Below the pieces are notes generated by a model. It saw only the letters and a program-made list of their open reading frames with translations. It was not told where the DNA came from and made no database searches. Positions 35,733 to 48,905 of a stretch of DNA of 64,000 nucleotides are shown in pieces. This stretch comes from Micromussa lordhowensis. Taxonomy: Eukaryota > Cnidaria > Anthozoa > Scleractinia > Lobophylliidae. Numbering within the stretch: position 1 is the first letter of the stretch; each line of letters opens with the position of its first letter. Where the stretch lies: contig OZ026604.1 in the NCBI GenBank assembly GCA_964020085.1, positions 22,744,432 through 22,808,431 on the forward strand, written 5' to 3'. The translations under genes were made by a program, and so were the position numbers.

Positions 35733-38700
35733 GTACGTTACCTTAAGTTTGAAATATTAGCATCAGTAAAAATGAAAAAGTGGTTCATATTGAATTGTAA
35801 TGGTTAAGTTTAAACTGTGACTCCTCTTAAACCGTGAATTAGATCGTCATTTAATATAATTATTCTCCAAGTACTTGGTTGTTGTCCCGTGTGTTGTCTG
35901 TGCAAATTAAACGTGTTTAAAGATAACAAAAACTTATTTAATACTTGCGAAGTCAACGTATTGGTTTTCTTGATATCAATTTTTGTCTGTCTTGTTTCTT
36001 TCCAAAGGAATGTAAGTGATAAATCAATTAATTAATAGTTTGAATTCTTTATTTATTTGTGTATTTATCTCTAATTTATCTGATTTGATAAGCCATGCCG
36101 TCTTACCGATGACGCATTTCACGGTCCAAACCGGCCGGGTCATGTTTCTCAAGTGATGACGCATCTCAGCGCTTAAAGCCTCTGCCATTTCCTCATACCG
36201 GTTATCAATATACTTTGTCTAGTTACGCGATAAGAAGTGTGACGTGTTTCAAGCGATGCCGCATTTCAAAACTAGCAGTTACTTTCGTGCCAGCGACGTC
36301 ACTATGGAACGCCGGGAAAACTATTGTAGCTGCTACTGCTGAGGTCAAATGGTTCAGTAAACTACTTTGTTTTCACAATGCCAGTAAATCCTTTTATCGA
36401 CGCTGAACTAAGGGTCTCCGCCATCCAAATTCTGCGGAAAACTGGAATTACAAACTCAAAATGGAGACAATATAGGAAGCCAGTTGTCAAAAGCATGTTA
36501 TTAGCCGGATGTAGATAGACTTGATAGACCTTGTGACACCGGCCGGGGCTAGATCCCAGGCAGCCTGATCCGGAACCAAGCGCACTGATCATTAATTTGG
36601 TCACCTCGCCTTCCAGCCTCGTTTGATTGGCCACGTTTGATTGGTCGAGGTCTGTATATATGCGATCTGAGCCAAATTCAATAAATGTTTTATTGTTCAT
36701 TCGATTACTAGATGGAGCTTTCCCAAAAGACATTTTAATTATAGTTTGTCGGGAACCGAAACACCTTGATTAAAACTTCTTAATCTTTGAAACACCAATT
36801 TGGCGGCTTTTCTTCAATTCCACGTGTTTTTACTTCGTGTGGCTAAAGCTTGGTATTTTTTTCGCCTTTTAAAGAAAATTACAGTACCCAGTCTCCCATG
36901 CGCCCTTGTTAGCTCGTGACGTTTATCGTTGTTGACAACGGGACGTCAAACGTCAAATATTTCATTGTAAAATAATTGAGCCACTACGCGCGCTCTCATT
37001 GGTCGATAGGTGTGTTTAGATGAGAGTATGTAAACACGGTTGTGACGTTTTAGATTCGCGCGTATTTTTGAGAATTATTTTATTAAAGCAAAAGAGCACT
37101 TTTTCCGTGTTTATATAGCCTCATCTAAACACGAGGAAGTTACGTCTCGGGTTTGCACAACTGTCTCGAATTCTCCCAACCCTCCTCGTGTTTAGATGAG
37201 GCTATATAAACACGTAAAAAGTGCTCTATGGCTTAAATGCTAATGAACATTACCAAATATGACGAGGTTTACTTGGAAATACAAAATGTAAGTAATTTCC
37301 GGTATATCAGAAAAGGGAATTAGTCTGACTATAAAATGTAAACAGGAAATCATTTGTCCGAAACTTCGGTACTGAAGTAAGACTATCAATGCATGCGTTT
37401 AAGGCCCGTCCACACTACGCCAGAGAAATTTGAAAAACGGTGTTTTCACTCTGAAAACGCTTCAAATACTTTCCTTCCACACTACGCCGGAGGAGTTTGA
37501 AAACGCAACAATCACCGGTCATTTTGGATTTGTTTTGAGGACAACTCGGGGAGGGAAATCGCACGATGATCGTGTCTACTTCATTTTCGAAAATGCTCCG
37601 TTTTCAAAACGTTTTCGGTCCACACGAATACGCAAAGCCTACGTTTTCAAATTCCTCTGGTTTAAAGAGGGTTTTCGAAAAGCTCCGTTTTCGTGACGGA
37701 TTATTATGGACAGTAGGCCTAAACGTAGAAATAAAACTACCTTTTCAAATTTCTGTGACATACTTTTATAATTCGTCATAACATTCCAGTTTATTTCCGA
37801 GGGGTCATGTTTACAGCATTCCATCATCGCATAATGAACAAGGCCAACAGGCCATGACAATATTATTCTTTGGAAAAGTCCACAAACATTAACGGGGTCA
37901 CATACTTAACTTATCTTTACAAACGCGACGAATACGTGGTCAGGCTGTAATTCTTTAATTGATCACACGATTCCTGTTTTTTAAAAAGTGGAAATAGTTT
38001 TTGTGATGCTCATAAGATTGCTATTAAAGAATTTTCACACTTCCAGGTTATTGTTTAGGGAACCTTTTTGAAGTTTTGAGCGGAAAAGGTGTATCAATAA
38101 AATTTCCCAATGTCCCCGCGGGGCATGACCTGGACTACACGCTTCTCGAATTGTAATATATTTTGCATTGACAGTTCTCGAGAAGAGCAAGATTAATTTG
38201 ACAAAATAATTCGAGAAACGGTACTCAGTCCAATTCACAGCTTTTCAGGTGCAATAAGAATTATCGATTGAATAACCTTGTCTATTGCGCGCTGCTTCGC
38301 CTTTGTTCCCTGTAGAAAATGGAACATTCCATCATAATACACTCAGTGAAGCATGTACAGTCATTGTGTTGGGTGAAACCAGCTAAGCGCTCACTCCAAA
38401 ACGAGCTCGACTTCGCTCCGGCAACGTAGGAAAAAATGCGGCCCAACATCCACCGGTCGAATCTAAGAACAGCTTCTAAATCTGCTTTAAGTGACAAAAA
38501 CACTCCGGCGGCAGAAAACGGCGCGTACAGTCGAAACGACGAGGTGCAAGAGCTCTTGTAGTTAGCGACGAAATATGGACAAATTCTTCGAGCGGTTGAG
38601 TACGATCTTTGAGGTTAGTGCGTTAGTGGAGTTCGTTTAATTCGATATTCATGTACGGGCAAGAGAAAATAATTTGCTAAGCATAACGCGAAACCGCTCA

Positions 38701-41700
38701 GCAATATCATATCGGCCAACTAGCAATTTTGACAAAGATAAGTTCCCAACCATCGAACTATCAAAACAAATTATAACTGCACGCTTCAAAGTCAGTGAGT
38801 CAAAACAAGAATTCGTCGCGTTTGAAAAATGTACAGCAGATAACGTCCATTGGAAACTGTTACTTCAGTTGGCGGCATTTTAGCCCTGATATTTATCTTA
38901 GCTTCATAGATGTACCCTACACACTTTAGAGACTCTTCAGATGTGATATTGCCCAAGCCGCTTGCTTAATTCGCACTAAGCACTAAGAGTTCCATTTTAA
39001 TCTTCCGGAGGTCATCTAAGCTTGTTATCCCGTTATTTAGGACACGCGCATTAATAAGGTGGATTTTCTCTGGGGTTTGAGTAATGGTCTGTCTCGTTCG
39101 CAATTTTCGTCTCTGAAAAAAGTCACGGTTATTAAATTACACCATGTACTCCTGTTGTCAAATGACAGATTCTCCTCTGCTGTCTTCTCTAAATTTCCTG
39201 TACGTTGGTTGGAATTCAGAGACAATTTCACCTACAAGGCTGAATGTATCTTTGTTTTTCGAATTGAGATGGTAAATTCAGCATTTGCGCAAATGTTACT
39301 GGTGTCCCCCAAACTATCAGAAATGGTGACTCCACAGGAGTCAAGCTTCAGTAACTGGTTCTTGCAAAAGACAAACTAAATGCTAAACAAAGCTGAAATT
39401 AGCCATGACTTAATTCACTAATCTGGTAGGGAATGCGGTCACTTTTGCCCATTAAAAACAGCTGCCGGCCATGAATGATTAAAAATGTTTGCCTTCATCC
39501 AGCTGAGCAACAAGAACGTAATTAATGTCTTTGAAAGGTTCAAGTGTGCTTCCATTAATCTATATTGTTTTTGGTTTATTAGGATCCTGCATACAGCAGT
39601 GTCAGAGACGAGATCTTCACCTCAGGTAGACCATTGTTTCCTCATTTGCTTCACAAAAAACCCAACGAAGCAGTTAAGCTCTGCAGGATCCCTCACGGTT
39701 TTTTTTTTCACATGCCTAATTTGACTTTTGCACAACACAATAGAAACTATGTGGGATAAAGTTGACAAAAGTTGAAATTTCATTCATTTGTATTAGAAAC
39801 ACAGAAATGAAGCTCTTACGACATAAAAATGTAATTTACTTCCTACTATTGTTTTCAGTAAAAACACATGTTCTGTATGGGAGGGGGGTATAAAAGCCTT
39901 GACCTTGATAACAGTTTAAGGTTATTAACGCGGATAGTCGTTTACAGCTATATTTAGTTTCTGTTGTCTACCAATCTTGAAATTGTTTTCCTTTTATTAT
40001 TTGTCTCGATCTTAAACTATCGAGTCATATCTTTGTTACACATGCAGTTGTCAAGGAAGGACTTGAGCTGTTTGATCTTTTGTCAATTATCCCTAACACT
40101 GAGAACGATTGACGGTAAAAACGTTTTCTTATGAAAGCATAAGTCATATTTTTGACGTCCCTTTGCACGCCAATCCTCCATTCGAAAAAAATATGGCGGC
40201 TGTACTTGTAACCACATTAACAGCCAGGTACAAGGAAAGCCATATTTTTGAAATATTTCAGTGTCCCTGTATAAACGATATTATGTATGTTCAGTTTTAG
40301 AAATTTGGAGCCTGTCTATACGAATTATGGGTAAATGTACAAGTCGCCATTTTACGGGGGATTCTTTCTCCGCTTGAGACATCTGTGGGGTGACTGGAAA
40401 ATTTACGTAGTTCTTTAGATATCTGTTAAAGGAGTTCAATCATGTTACTGATTTTGAGTTATTTTGGCTATGTATAAAATCACCTTCAGATTGAAGGAAA
40501 CCTGAGCTTTTTTCGACACAATCAGTGACAAAGAATTGGGGACTGGAAAATAAATGAAAAACAGCTCTGGTTGGTACACATTAATCAAACAATTCAGTAT
40601 TTTCTTTAACGTGTTAAGCTACAGCTTCAAAAAGCGCTTAGGCCACGTACAAAATTACACGGTTTAAACTGAAGAAAACCTGAAAACAGTAGTTTACTAA
40701 GATAGAAAAACACCAAAGAGATAATAATAAACCATAAAGGAACAAGGATGGTTAAAGGTGGAGAAGATTGGCACCGATTACAAACGACGAACTTGAAAAA
40801 TTCAGGTTAAACTTTTCAAGATGCGCAAATCGTGACGCAGCTCCTTTAAGTGTCCGTGTGATAAGTTGATAGTTCAGTTTTGAATTTCGCGCGCAAGTTA
40901 CAGCCAATCACAGACATTAATCGGATCTCTGTCATCAGAATGCGATGTTATCAGTTCCACTCTCAGATTTCTCTCAGACGTTTATGAGCGGAGGAAGACT
41001 GGGCACGAGAGAAGAGATGTCACTTTGCACAGCTAATCTCCCAGATTTTTTGTTTATTTATTTTCGTTATTAGTTAGAGTGTCAAACACCTTTAACAAAT
41101 GCCAAGTACTATGGTACTAGCTACCTGAGAGTGTCCCATAGAAAAAGGACAGGGTTGCTCTGTGGAAATTTTAAAAAGAAACCCTAAGAGGTATCAAGAT
41201 CCTGTCACACTTTTTCGGCTCAGTACCATAAAAGATGCATATTACGCTGTGGACTCTTTTGAGGCCGAACACCCTGAGAGGTATTAAGGCGGGGGTAAAC
41301 GTGAATTTAAGTGAAATTTTGGTAAGTTTAAAGAGAGGTTGAAAGGGAAAGAAAGGGTTATGGAACACCACCAGACAGTTGCCCGACCGCATAATGGCAC
41401 CCCAGGTTGTTGGGCAACTGTTTGGAGTGTGTCTACCAATTTTTAATTTCAAACTCTAATTTTAAAACAACAACAAATCTTCAAAATTTCCTATTTCCAT
41501 CAATTTTACTAATCCTTTGAGAAAAACTATTAGCGACTTTCATATAACCCGCAATGCATTTTGTTTTCCCCACAACATTTTGCATAAACTATTGTTTTCA
41601 AATACACTTGAGAATAGATGACAATAGTTTATGCAAAATTTTGTGGGGAAAACCAAATGCATTGTGGGTTATATGAAAGTCGCTGATTTCTCTCCAAATA

Positions 41701-43774
41701 TACCTAAAAATCACCAAAAATTTACAAAACAACCCAAAACATAGATATGTGAGATGAGAAGAGAGATTCTTGATTGCTTGAAACGTAAACAAGATATTTG
41801 CATTAAAAACATAATACCCAGCCAAAATACGGCTTTCAGGTTTACCCCCGCCTTAACACCGTGTTTTAAACTCCTGAAAGTTACGACGAGTACCACTCCT
41901 TTTTATATCCTCCCCCTTCCAATTTGGGCTCAGCTACGAAGTTCACTCAGCCATTTGTCAGATGAAATAGTGGCTTACATGATGAGGTAGATGGTATTTC
42001 AATATATTTCTACTTAATTTCATTCTAGCATCGGAAAAAGACTTGGAACTGGAACCCAGGCCGCCCGTGACAATAAAAAAGACCCGTGTTGAGGATGCCT
42101 TTGATGTCCATGAAGAAGTCGGAAAGTAAGATGCTGCATTCACATCTCTCACACATCGAAATGAGTTGATTTAATTAAGTACAAGTAATGAAGTTTACAA
42201 TATCAGTCGAAGCCGAAAGCTGAAGCTGATAACATGAACGTTGTTCACCAAACAAACTATCATCTTGGTTTTGATACAACAAGATTTAGCGAACATATCC
42301 TGTGCGTAGTGTTATACTTACGCGGTCGTTTCTCAGGATACGTACTGAGTCTAGAGAGAGAGACCATTTTCTCTTGGTCTTAAACAATAGAGAATTGTGG
42401 GCTTATGCTGGATTTTATCCTTAACCTTTCGAGAATGACCTATATATATTTTATTCTTACAATATATAAACAATAGCCTCCGTTTGGCGCGAAAATATCT
42501 TCGGATATTTGTCCGCAGATATTATCTGTTCTAAGAACCGAACAAAACTGTGAGCTTTGAGGAACAGATAATGTCCGAGCATATAATCCGAACATATTTT
42601 CGCGCCAAATAGAGGCTGTTGTGCTTATTTTCCTTCGATTTTGTTTTTTCTTTTGCAACACGCAGGTTTGAAAATTAGGTAATATCGCTAAGACGCGTTT
42701 AGAAAAACCACGCAGGAGTGAAAATATTAGATGGTTTAAAACAATCCGTTATAAATCAAAAGGGAGGCAAGAATTAATAACGAATATTGTCTTGATGTAC
42801 CACCAAATACTCTGAACTAGCATATAAAGAATTCTATGGCGGATAGTAATGAGAATTTGTACTTGATTTCACACATCAGAGGGAAGTTTGGTGTGGTAAA
42901 AAAAGTAACAGAACGCTCCTCCAAGACGGTGTTTGCTGCCAAGTACATCCGGCTCGGCTCCACTGGCAGCGGTTCTTCGCGAGAGGACATCATGCGCGAA
43001 ATCAACATCATGAACCAGCTACACCACAAGAGGCTTGTGGGATTGGTAGATGCATTTGACATCTCCAGGAACATTGTTATGATCATGGAATTGTGAGTAC
43101 AAGTAGTTTAATGTGAACACATGCAGGTAATGCGAGAAACGTTGTGAGTAGTAGCATAAGAAACGATTTAGGCCCCGTGCACAATTACGCCGGAGAAATT
43201 TGAGAACGCAACAATCAGCGGTTATTTTGGATTTCTGTTTGAGGAAAACCCGGGCAGGGAAATCACATGATTGTCGTAACGTCATCGTTTTCGAAAAGCT
43301 TCGTTTTCAAAATATTTTCTGCTCACACTAAGACGCAAAGTCGGCCTTTTCAAATTCCTCCGGTTTGCAGAGCGTTTTCGAAAAACTCCGTTTTTGTGAC
43401 GAATTTAATGTGAACCGAAGGCCTAATCGTAGAAATAAAGCTGCGTTTTCAAACTTCTCCGGTGTAGTATGGACGCTGTCTTAATCAACAGTCGCGCACA
43501 CACAAAGTTGCGTCTCCGCAAAGGTAATTATGTAATATATCAAACACGAGTGACAGTGTTTCATCGGATATCCAAACACCGAGAAGAGAGTTGAAAATAC
43601 GACGCGCAGCGGAGTATTTTTAGCGAAATTCGAGGTGTTTGGATAGCCGATGAAACACTGTCTCGAGTGTTTGATATATCTTCTCAGTCGAAACAAAAAC
43701 TAGGGAGTAAACGGAGAAGGAAAATCGTCAAAATCTATGCTAATTAAGACCGGGTATCCAAACTTCCTTCACGG

Positions 43775-43814
<40 letters not shown>

Positions 43815-45675
43815 GTTTGAGAATGGTATTTCCAAAACTGCATGCTGGTATCTGTTTTGATTAAGCCCCTCTCCGCTGGGAATCATTTTCGATAATCATG
43901 TTTTAACGAGTAGCGATATATTTGCAGCGTGTCTGGGGGTGAGTTATTTGAACGTGTTGCGGATGCCGATTGCTTGACGGAAAGGGAAGGTTCGTTTTAC
44001 ATGTACCAACTGCTTCAGGGCCTGCAGTACATGCACATGAAGAACATTGTACATCTTGATCTTAAGGTAACATTAATCTATCATAAAACTGACTACAAAA
44101 AGTTCCTCTTGTGATGTCGTTCTTCGGCTGACACGAAACATCCAGAAAAGAAAGCTCTGAACCCAGGGTAGGATCAGAACGTCTCGATCCGAAATCCAAC
44201 GTAACAGCCACTAGCCACCGCATCTCTCCCAGTCTCTGGGCTGGGATGGATGGGGTAGGAAAGAGACATCCCAAGTAGAGCGCTAGTTACCCAAGGGAGC
44301 GCATCCACCTCAAACAATGAATAGCCAATCTACTGCTCACGGGAGAGATGGACATACCATCCTAACCATTATTTTATTACTTTTTGCCCTCAGCCTGAAA
44401 ACATTGTGTGCGTCAGCAAGGATAGCTGGGACATTAAACTGATAGACTTCGGCTTGGCCGTGGAGCTCGTACCTGGGGTCCGAATGACAGCACTCAAAGG
44501 GACCCCTGAGTTTATGGGTATGTTTACGTCAGAATGTTCCTCATAAGTCATCTTATCAATTTATACATGATACTGATTAATTTAATCATACAAAAATCCA
44601 CTCCATATCCTATGATTATGATTGCCTTGATGTTCGTTTTGAATGATTTTTGCCAATATATAATCAGTTCACTCGTGTGTTTCCGAAGGCAACCTTGGTT
44701 CCCTTAATTTAAAGTATGAAGTCATCAGTTTGTTTTACTCAATCTTAAACAACATCATGTTCATAATCCTTGGAAACCAGATTGAATCCTTAATTAGCTT
44801 CAATTATCTTCCAAAACTGATGTCCAAGGGATCTGAACGTTTGTATTTTATTATATGGTGTTTTTTCAGCTCCTGAAGCAGTGAACTTTGAAACCATCTC
44901 ATTTGCTACTGACATGTGGTATGTGGAACTGTAGGTTTCTGTTTTCGTGAGTTGGTATGCTATTTTGGTCGAAAGATGGCGGGGACTGTGACTCGATATA
45001 TTAGCCATTTTCTTCAGAGCACAGGACTATTTCAGATCAAAGCCAATTTGAAAATGACTGTTTAACACAAAGCTAATTAACCGTTCTTGTTCCCCTATGG
45101 CTTATTATTATCTCTTTGTATTGTTTCTATCTTAGTTAACTGCTATTTCCAGGTTTCCTTCAATTTAAAGGTGTACTTGGTCAAAATAACTCCAAATACT
45201 TTGACTGACCTCCTCTAACGTGTAAAATTTAAAGGTTTTAACTTCTATCAGCTCGATATTCATTCCGCGGAAACCATAATCTAAACGTCAGTTTTATATA
45301 TGGCGAATAATTTTATTAATTTTTTTTCAGTATTTAACTGACTTAATTTGCATTTTTTTTGTTTTAGGAGTGTTGGAGTCATAGCCTACATCCTGTGAGT
45401 AAAATATCTTTTTACCACAATTGCTACTAATCTCGCAATCTGATTGGCTAATTTGCCGTTGTCGATAAGAGTCCAGACAACGCTGCTCGCGTCAGTGTGT
45501 CACGCAGTACCTTTTTCAACTCGCGCTTGTTGTCGATAACAGTTTATAGCGGAGCTCCGGCGGCCGAAGGCCGCCAAGCGGAGCCCCATACCCATATTAG
45601 GAAACTGAAGGGAACCCATGAACTGATTTTCTCATGTGTATCATGGCTAGCGGTATTGCTCGTGGGCGCGTACGC

Positions 45676-45707
<32 letters not shown>

Positions 45708-48700
45708 GGTGGAGTCGCGCAACATGGCGGCCACAATTGACACGTAAACCAAAACGAGGCTTCAGCTTTCGCGGGCTTTCCTTGTAGGTTGACAGAGCAC
45801 ATGTACCCTTGGTTTAAAGCGTCCTTTGGACATCCATGTTGCAGTCAATTGACACCTGTCAAAACAAGGAATCCGCTGACCAGTATCACGTGACCATATC
45901 GCGGGCTCAAGTTCAGGGCTCATCGAGGTCACGTGTTTTTTTAAAGTTGACCGCTGCCCAAGTGCTGCTTTTTTCGATTAGATCGCGGGCTCATGTCAGG
46001 ATTAACTTGCTGTAAACAGCGTAGGGTTGGTAGGAAGCCGGTTAACGCTAACCCAGGATTAAAATTTAACCGAATTATAACCTTTTCTTTTGTACAAAGT
46101 TTTTTCACTGCTTTTGTTTTGCGTATTTTGCTTTCATTAAAATTCAAAACACAAAAACAATATACAGAAAATCTCACCGCAAAGTTACAAAACTCAAATC
46201 AAAATTCTACTTTATCCTCGGCTAGTTTGATCGGGCTCTGAACAACCCGGCCCAGGAGCTACGCTTTTAGGCTGGCCTAAATCTATATATTAAAATAATT
46301 GAGCCACTAAGCACCCTCTCATTGGTCGATAGGTGTGTGGAGAGGGAGTAGGCTAGCAGTGCGCGGTTGTTAAGGCCTGTCCCGATTGTGCTCGTAAAAT
46401 GGTGGAAAGTTGCCCAACGGAATGCAAAAAAGTTCCTACCTAAATTTCTTGACGTTTTTATATAAACGTTAATTAAAAGCTTTATTTTTCGTTCTTCACA
46501 ATAAATTGCTAACATCGGTCAAGAAAAATAGCTTGAAACTTAGCTTTAAAGTGGTCCTCGCAAATATGGGCGAAATTTAAGTACACTCGGCTAACGGAAC
46601 AAATTACATGGTTCATCAGTTTGACGTCTTGCCGAACGTTGTCAAGTAACATGTTACGCGCTCAAACTTCAAAAGGTTGATCATAGTAAACATTCATAAT
46701 TTTGCATAAGTTAAAGTTTTCTATGAAATCGTTGGCTTTTTCGTGCTTGATATGTGCTCTAAACCTATATTTTGCTCAAATGTTGCTAAGAAAGGCAAAA
46801 CGTGCTCGAGGTTCCTAGAACTGCAAAAAGTTGATCTAAACGCCAGAAGTTGCTCAAAAGTTGCCGGGCACAATCAGGACAGGCGCAGTAAATGAACAAC
46901 CTGGGGGCCCCTTCTTTGCGGTTTTGAGGGTCTGTGAAGAGGATTTAGATAATTTACTAGTCGAGAATAGATTTTATTCTAGAACAATTAGATTATTCGC
47001 CCTCTTTTTCTATTTGTGATGGAAATTTCGGGTTCACAATCTATTTGTTTTAGTGTAAATCTACTAGTAGTTCAGAAATTTATCAAAATCCACTTCGAAA
47101 ACGCAAAGAAGCAGCCGTCATTTTGTAATTACCAACCGCACACTGCTGGGCTTCTATCTGTCTACAACAGAATAATATAGATAGTAACCGTGACTAGAGT
47201 AGCCAATAGGAGAACGACATTCGTGATAGAACGCTAGTGGATTGGCTTTTAACGCGTGTTTTGCTACATGGTGTTCTCTAAATGAAAAGATCACTGACAC
47301 AAATAATGCTTACTTCCTTCTTGTTCAGGCTTAGCGGCTTATCTCCATTGTTGGGAGAAGATGTCAACGAGACCCTCTCCAACGTGACGGCAGCTGAATG
47401 GGACTTTGAGGACGAAAGCTTTGACGTCATCTCAGACGAAGCTAAGGATTTCATTGGACAATTATTGATGAAAAATGCCAAGTATGTGCCGGGATACATA
47501 AGCATTGCAATTTTAGTCAATAAAACGACAGTGTTGGCATTTTCGAACTTAAATTGTTGATGTTAGCCAAATACTACGTGATGCGGAAAAGAGGAAGTCT
47601 GCTGAACGGTACGCTATCGACATCCACAGTCGATTATGGCAGATACAAAATGGTTTTTGAATTACAGTAGATAGAAGCTCTACGTGACAGTTTAAACGAA
47701 ACAATGCAAAAAAGAAAATTTTAAAAACGTCGGAACAATGAGTTTGCGCTTCTTTTTCTGCTACCGATAGCATACACAACCTATACCGCAACCTTAAGTT
47801 ACGTGCATTTCTTTGATTTCAAATGCTGGTTAATCTCGCTTTAAATGCACTCCTCCTTTCTTTTCATAGTTTTATCCTGTACATACAGGCCGGGAGATAT
47901 GCAACTGAACTTTGAGAAGGGGAGAGGGGAATATTTTTACTTCTAACAAAGATAAATCATTCTGTTAGCCTGACAAGTCAAAGTTATCAACGCTGATTCT
48001 ATTGTAACTAAGGATTTATCTTTGAATTAGTTGATATTTCAATATTGTTTTTTAACTCTGGTCTCTGGTACATTTTCCTGTTTCCTTCAACTGTAGAAAA
48101 CGCAACACAGTCAAGCAATGTCTAGAACACGATTGGATGAAGGTAAATACTTGCATTAAACGAAGTTGTTCGAGTTGCATGTAACTTTGGTTTATCGGCG
48201 GGTTTATTGACTGATTTACAGAACGACCGAGCGACTGAACGACCGAACGACCGAACGACCGAACAAGCCGACTCCTTGATAGTTCCGCGCTTCAGTACTC
48301 CCTACATGAAAGATTCTGTAGCATACAGAGGTTCAACCCTTCTGGAATACTGTGACATTCAGACATATTTTTGACTTTTATTTCAAGGTGATATCTCCAC
48401 CCACTTGCAGTTTTAGATTTGTAGAGTTCTTACATACTTGATTCAGATTTTATATAGATGTGACTATTGTAGGTGTCCTAGAGTTGTATATATTAAGTAC
48501 GATCCCAATGGCTTCTTGCTTTAAATCTCACCTTTTTTAAATAAAGCCCATCTATCTACCAACTGACTGGATGATTGAGCCGACTGACTGACTGACTGAC
48601 TGATTGACTAACCGAGAAACGAACGAAGGGACAGACAGACCGACAGGTGGACCGACTGTGTGACTGACTGACTGACTGACTGACTGATGGACTGACTGAC

Positions 48701-48713
48701 TGACTGACTGACT

Positions 48714-48769
<56 letters not shown>

Positions 48770-48781
48770 GACTGACTGACT

Positions 48782-48813
<32 letters not shown>

Positions 48814-48873
48814 GACTGACGGACTGACGGACTGACGGACTGACGGACTGACGGACTGACGCACTGACGGACT

Positions 48874-48905
<32 letters not shown>

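Larger units (their letters stand above)
35733..39582 (+). other. Intron after the region B coiled-coil exon
   Basis: It holds a SINE-like piece (36440-36615), palindrome P1 copy 2 (37082-37236) and an inverted-repeat element (37402-37764). No exon is seen. Confidence 0.7.
39626..42028 (+). other. Intron before kinase 1
   Basis: It holds the inverted R/exon 2-like block (40430-40850), transposon T copy 2 (41284-41856) and unassigned AT-rich DNA. A phase-1 reading from a CAG at 40046 meets a stop after 20 codons and is not accepted as an exon. Confidence 0.7.
45395..47328 (+). other. Intron inside kinase 1
   Basis: It holds a (GAC)n microsatellite at 45675-45705, a ~45-bp block shared with 36967-37018 (at 46293-46337) and an inverted-repeat element (46374-46884). 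ORFs through the triplet repeat (Arg runs) are artefacts. Confidence 0.7.

Noticed and set aside
40047..40110. Possible exon after CAG at 40046 (VVKEGLELFDLLSIIPNTEND)
   Set aside because: It fits the phase after exon 39583-39625 but meets a stop before any donor, and the main kinase exon at 42029 fits the same phase and is certain.
32452..41896. Shared minus-strand peptide KAVFWLGIMFLMQISCL in two places
   Set aside because: Both lie in copies of transposon T, and the frame is broken at different points in each copy. Similarity is that of the DNA, not evidence of a selected protein.
48556..48864. 102-codon minus-strand ORF rich in SQSV
   Set aside because: It is simply the translation of the (GACT)n microsatellite.
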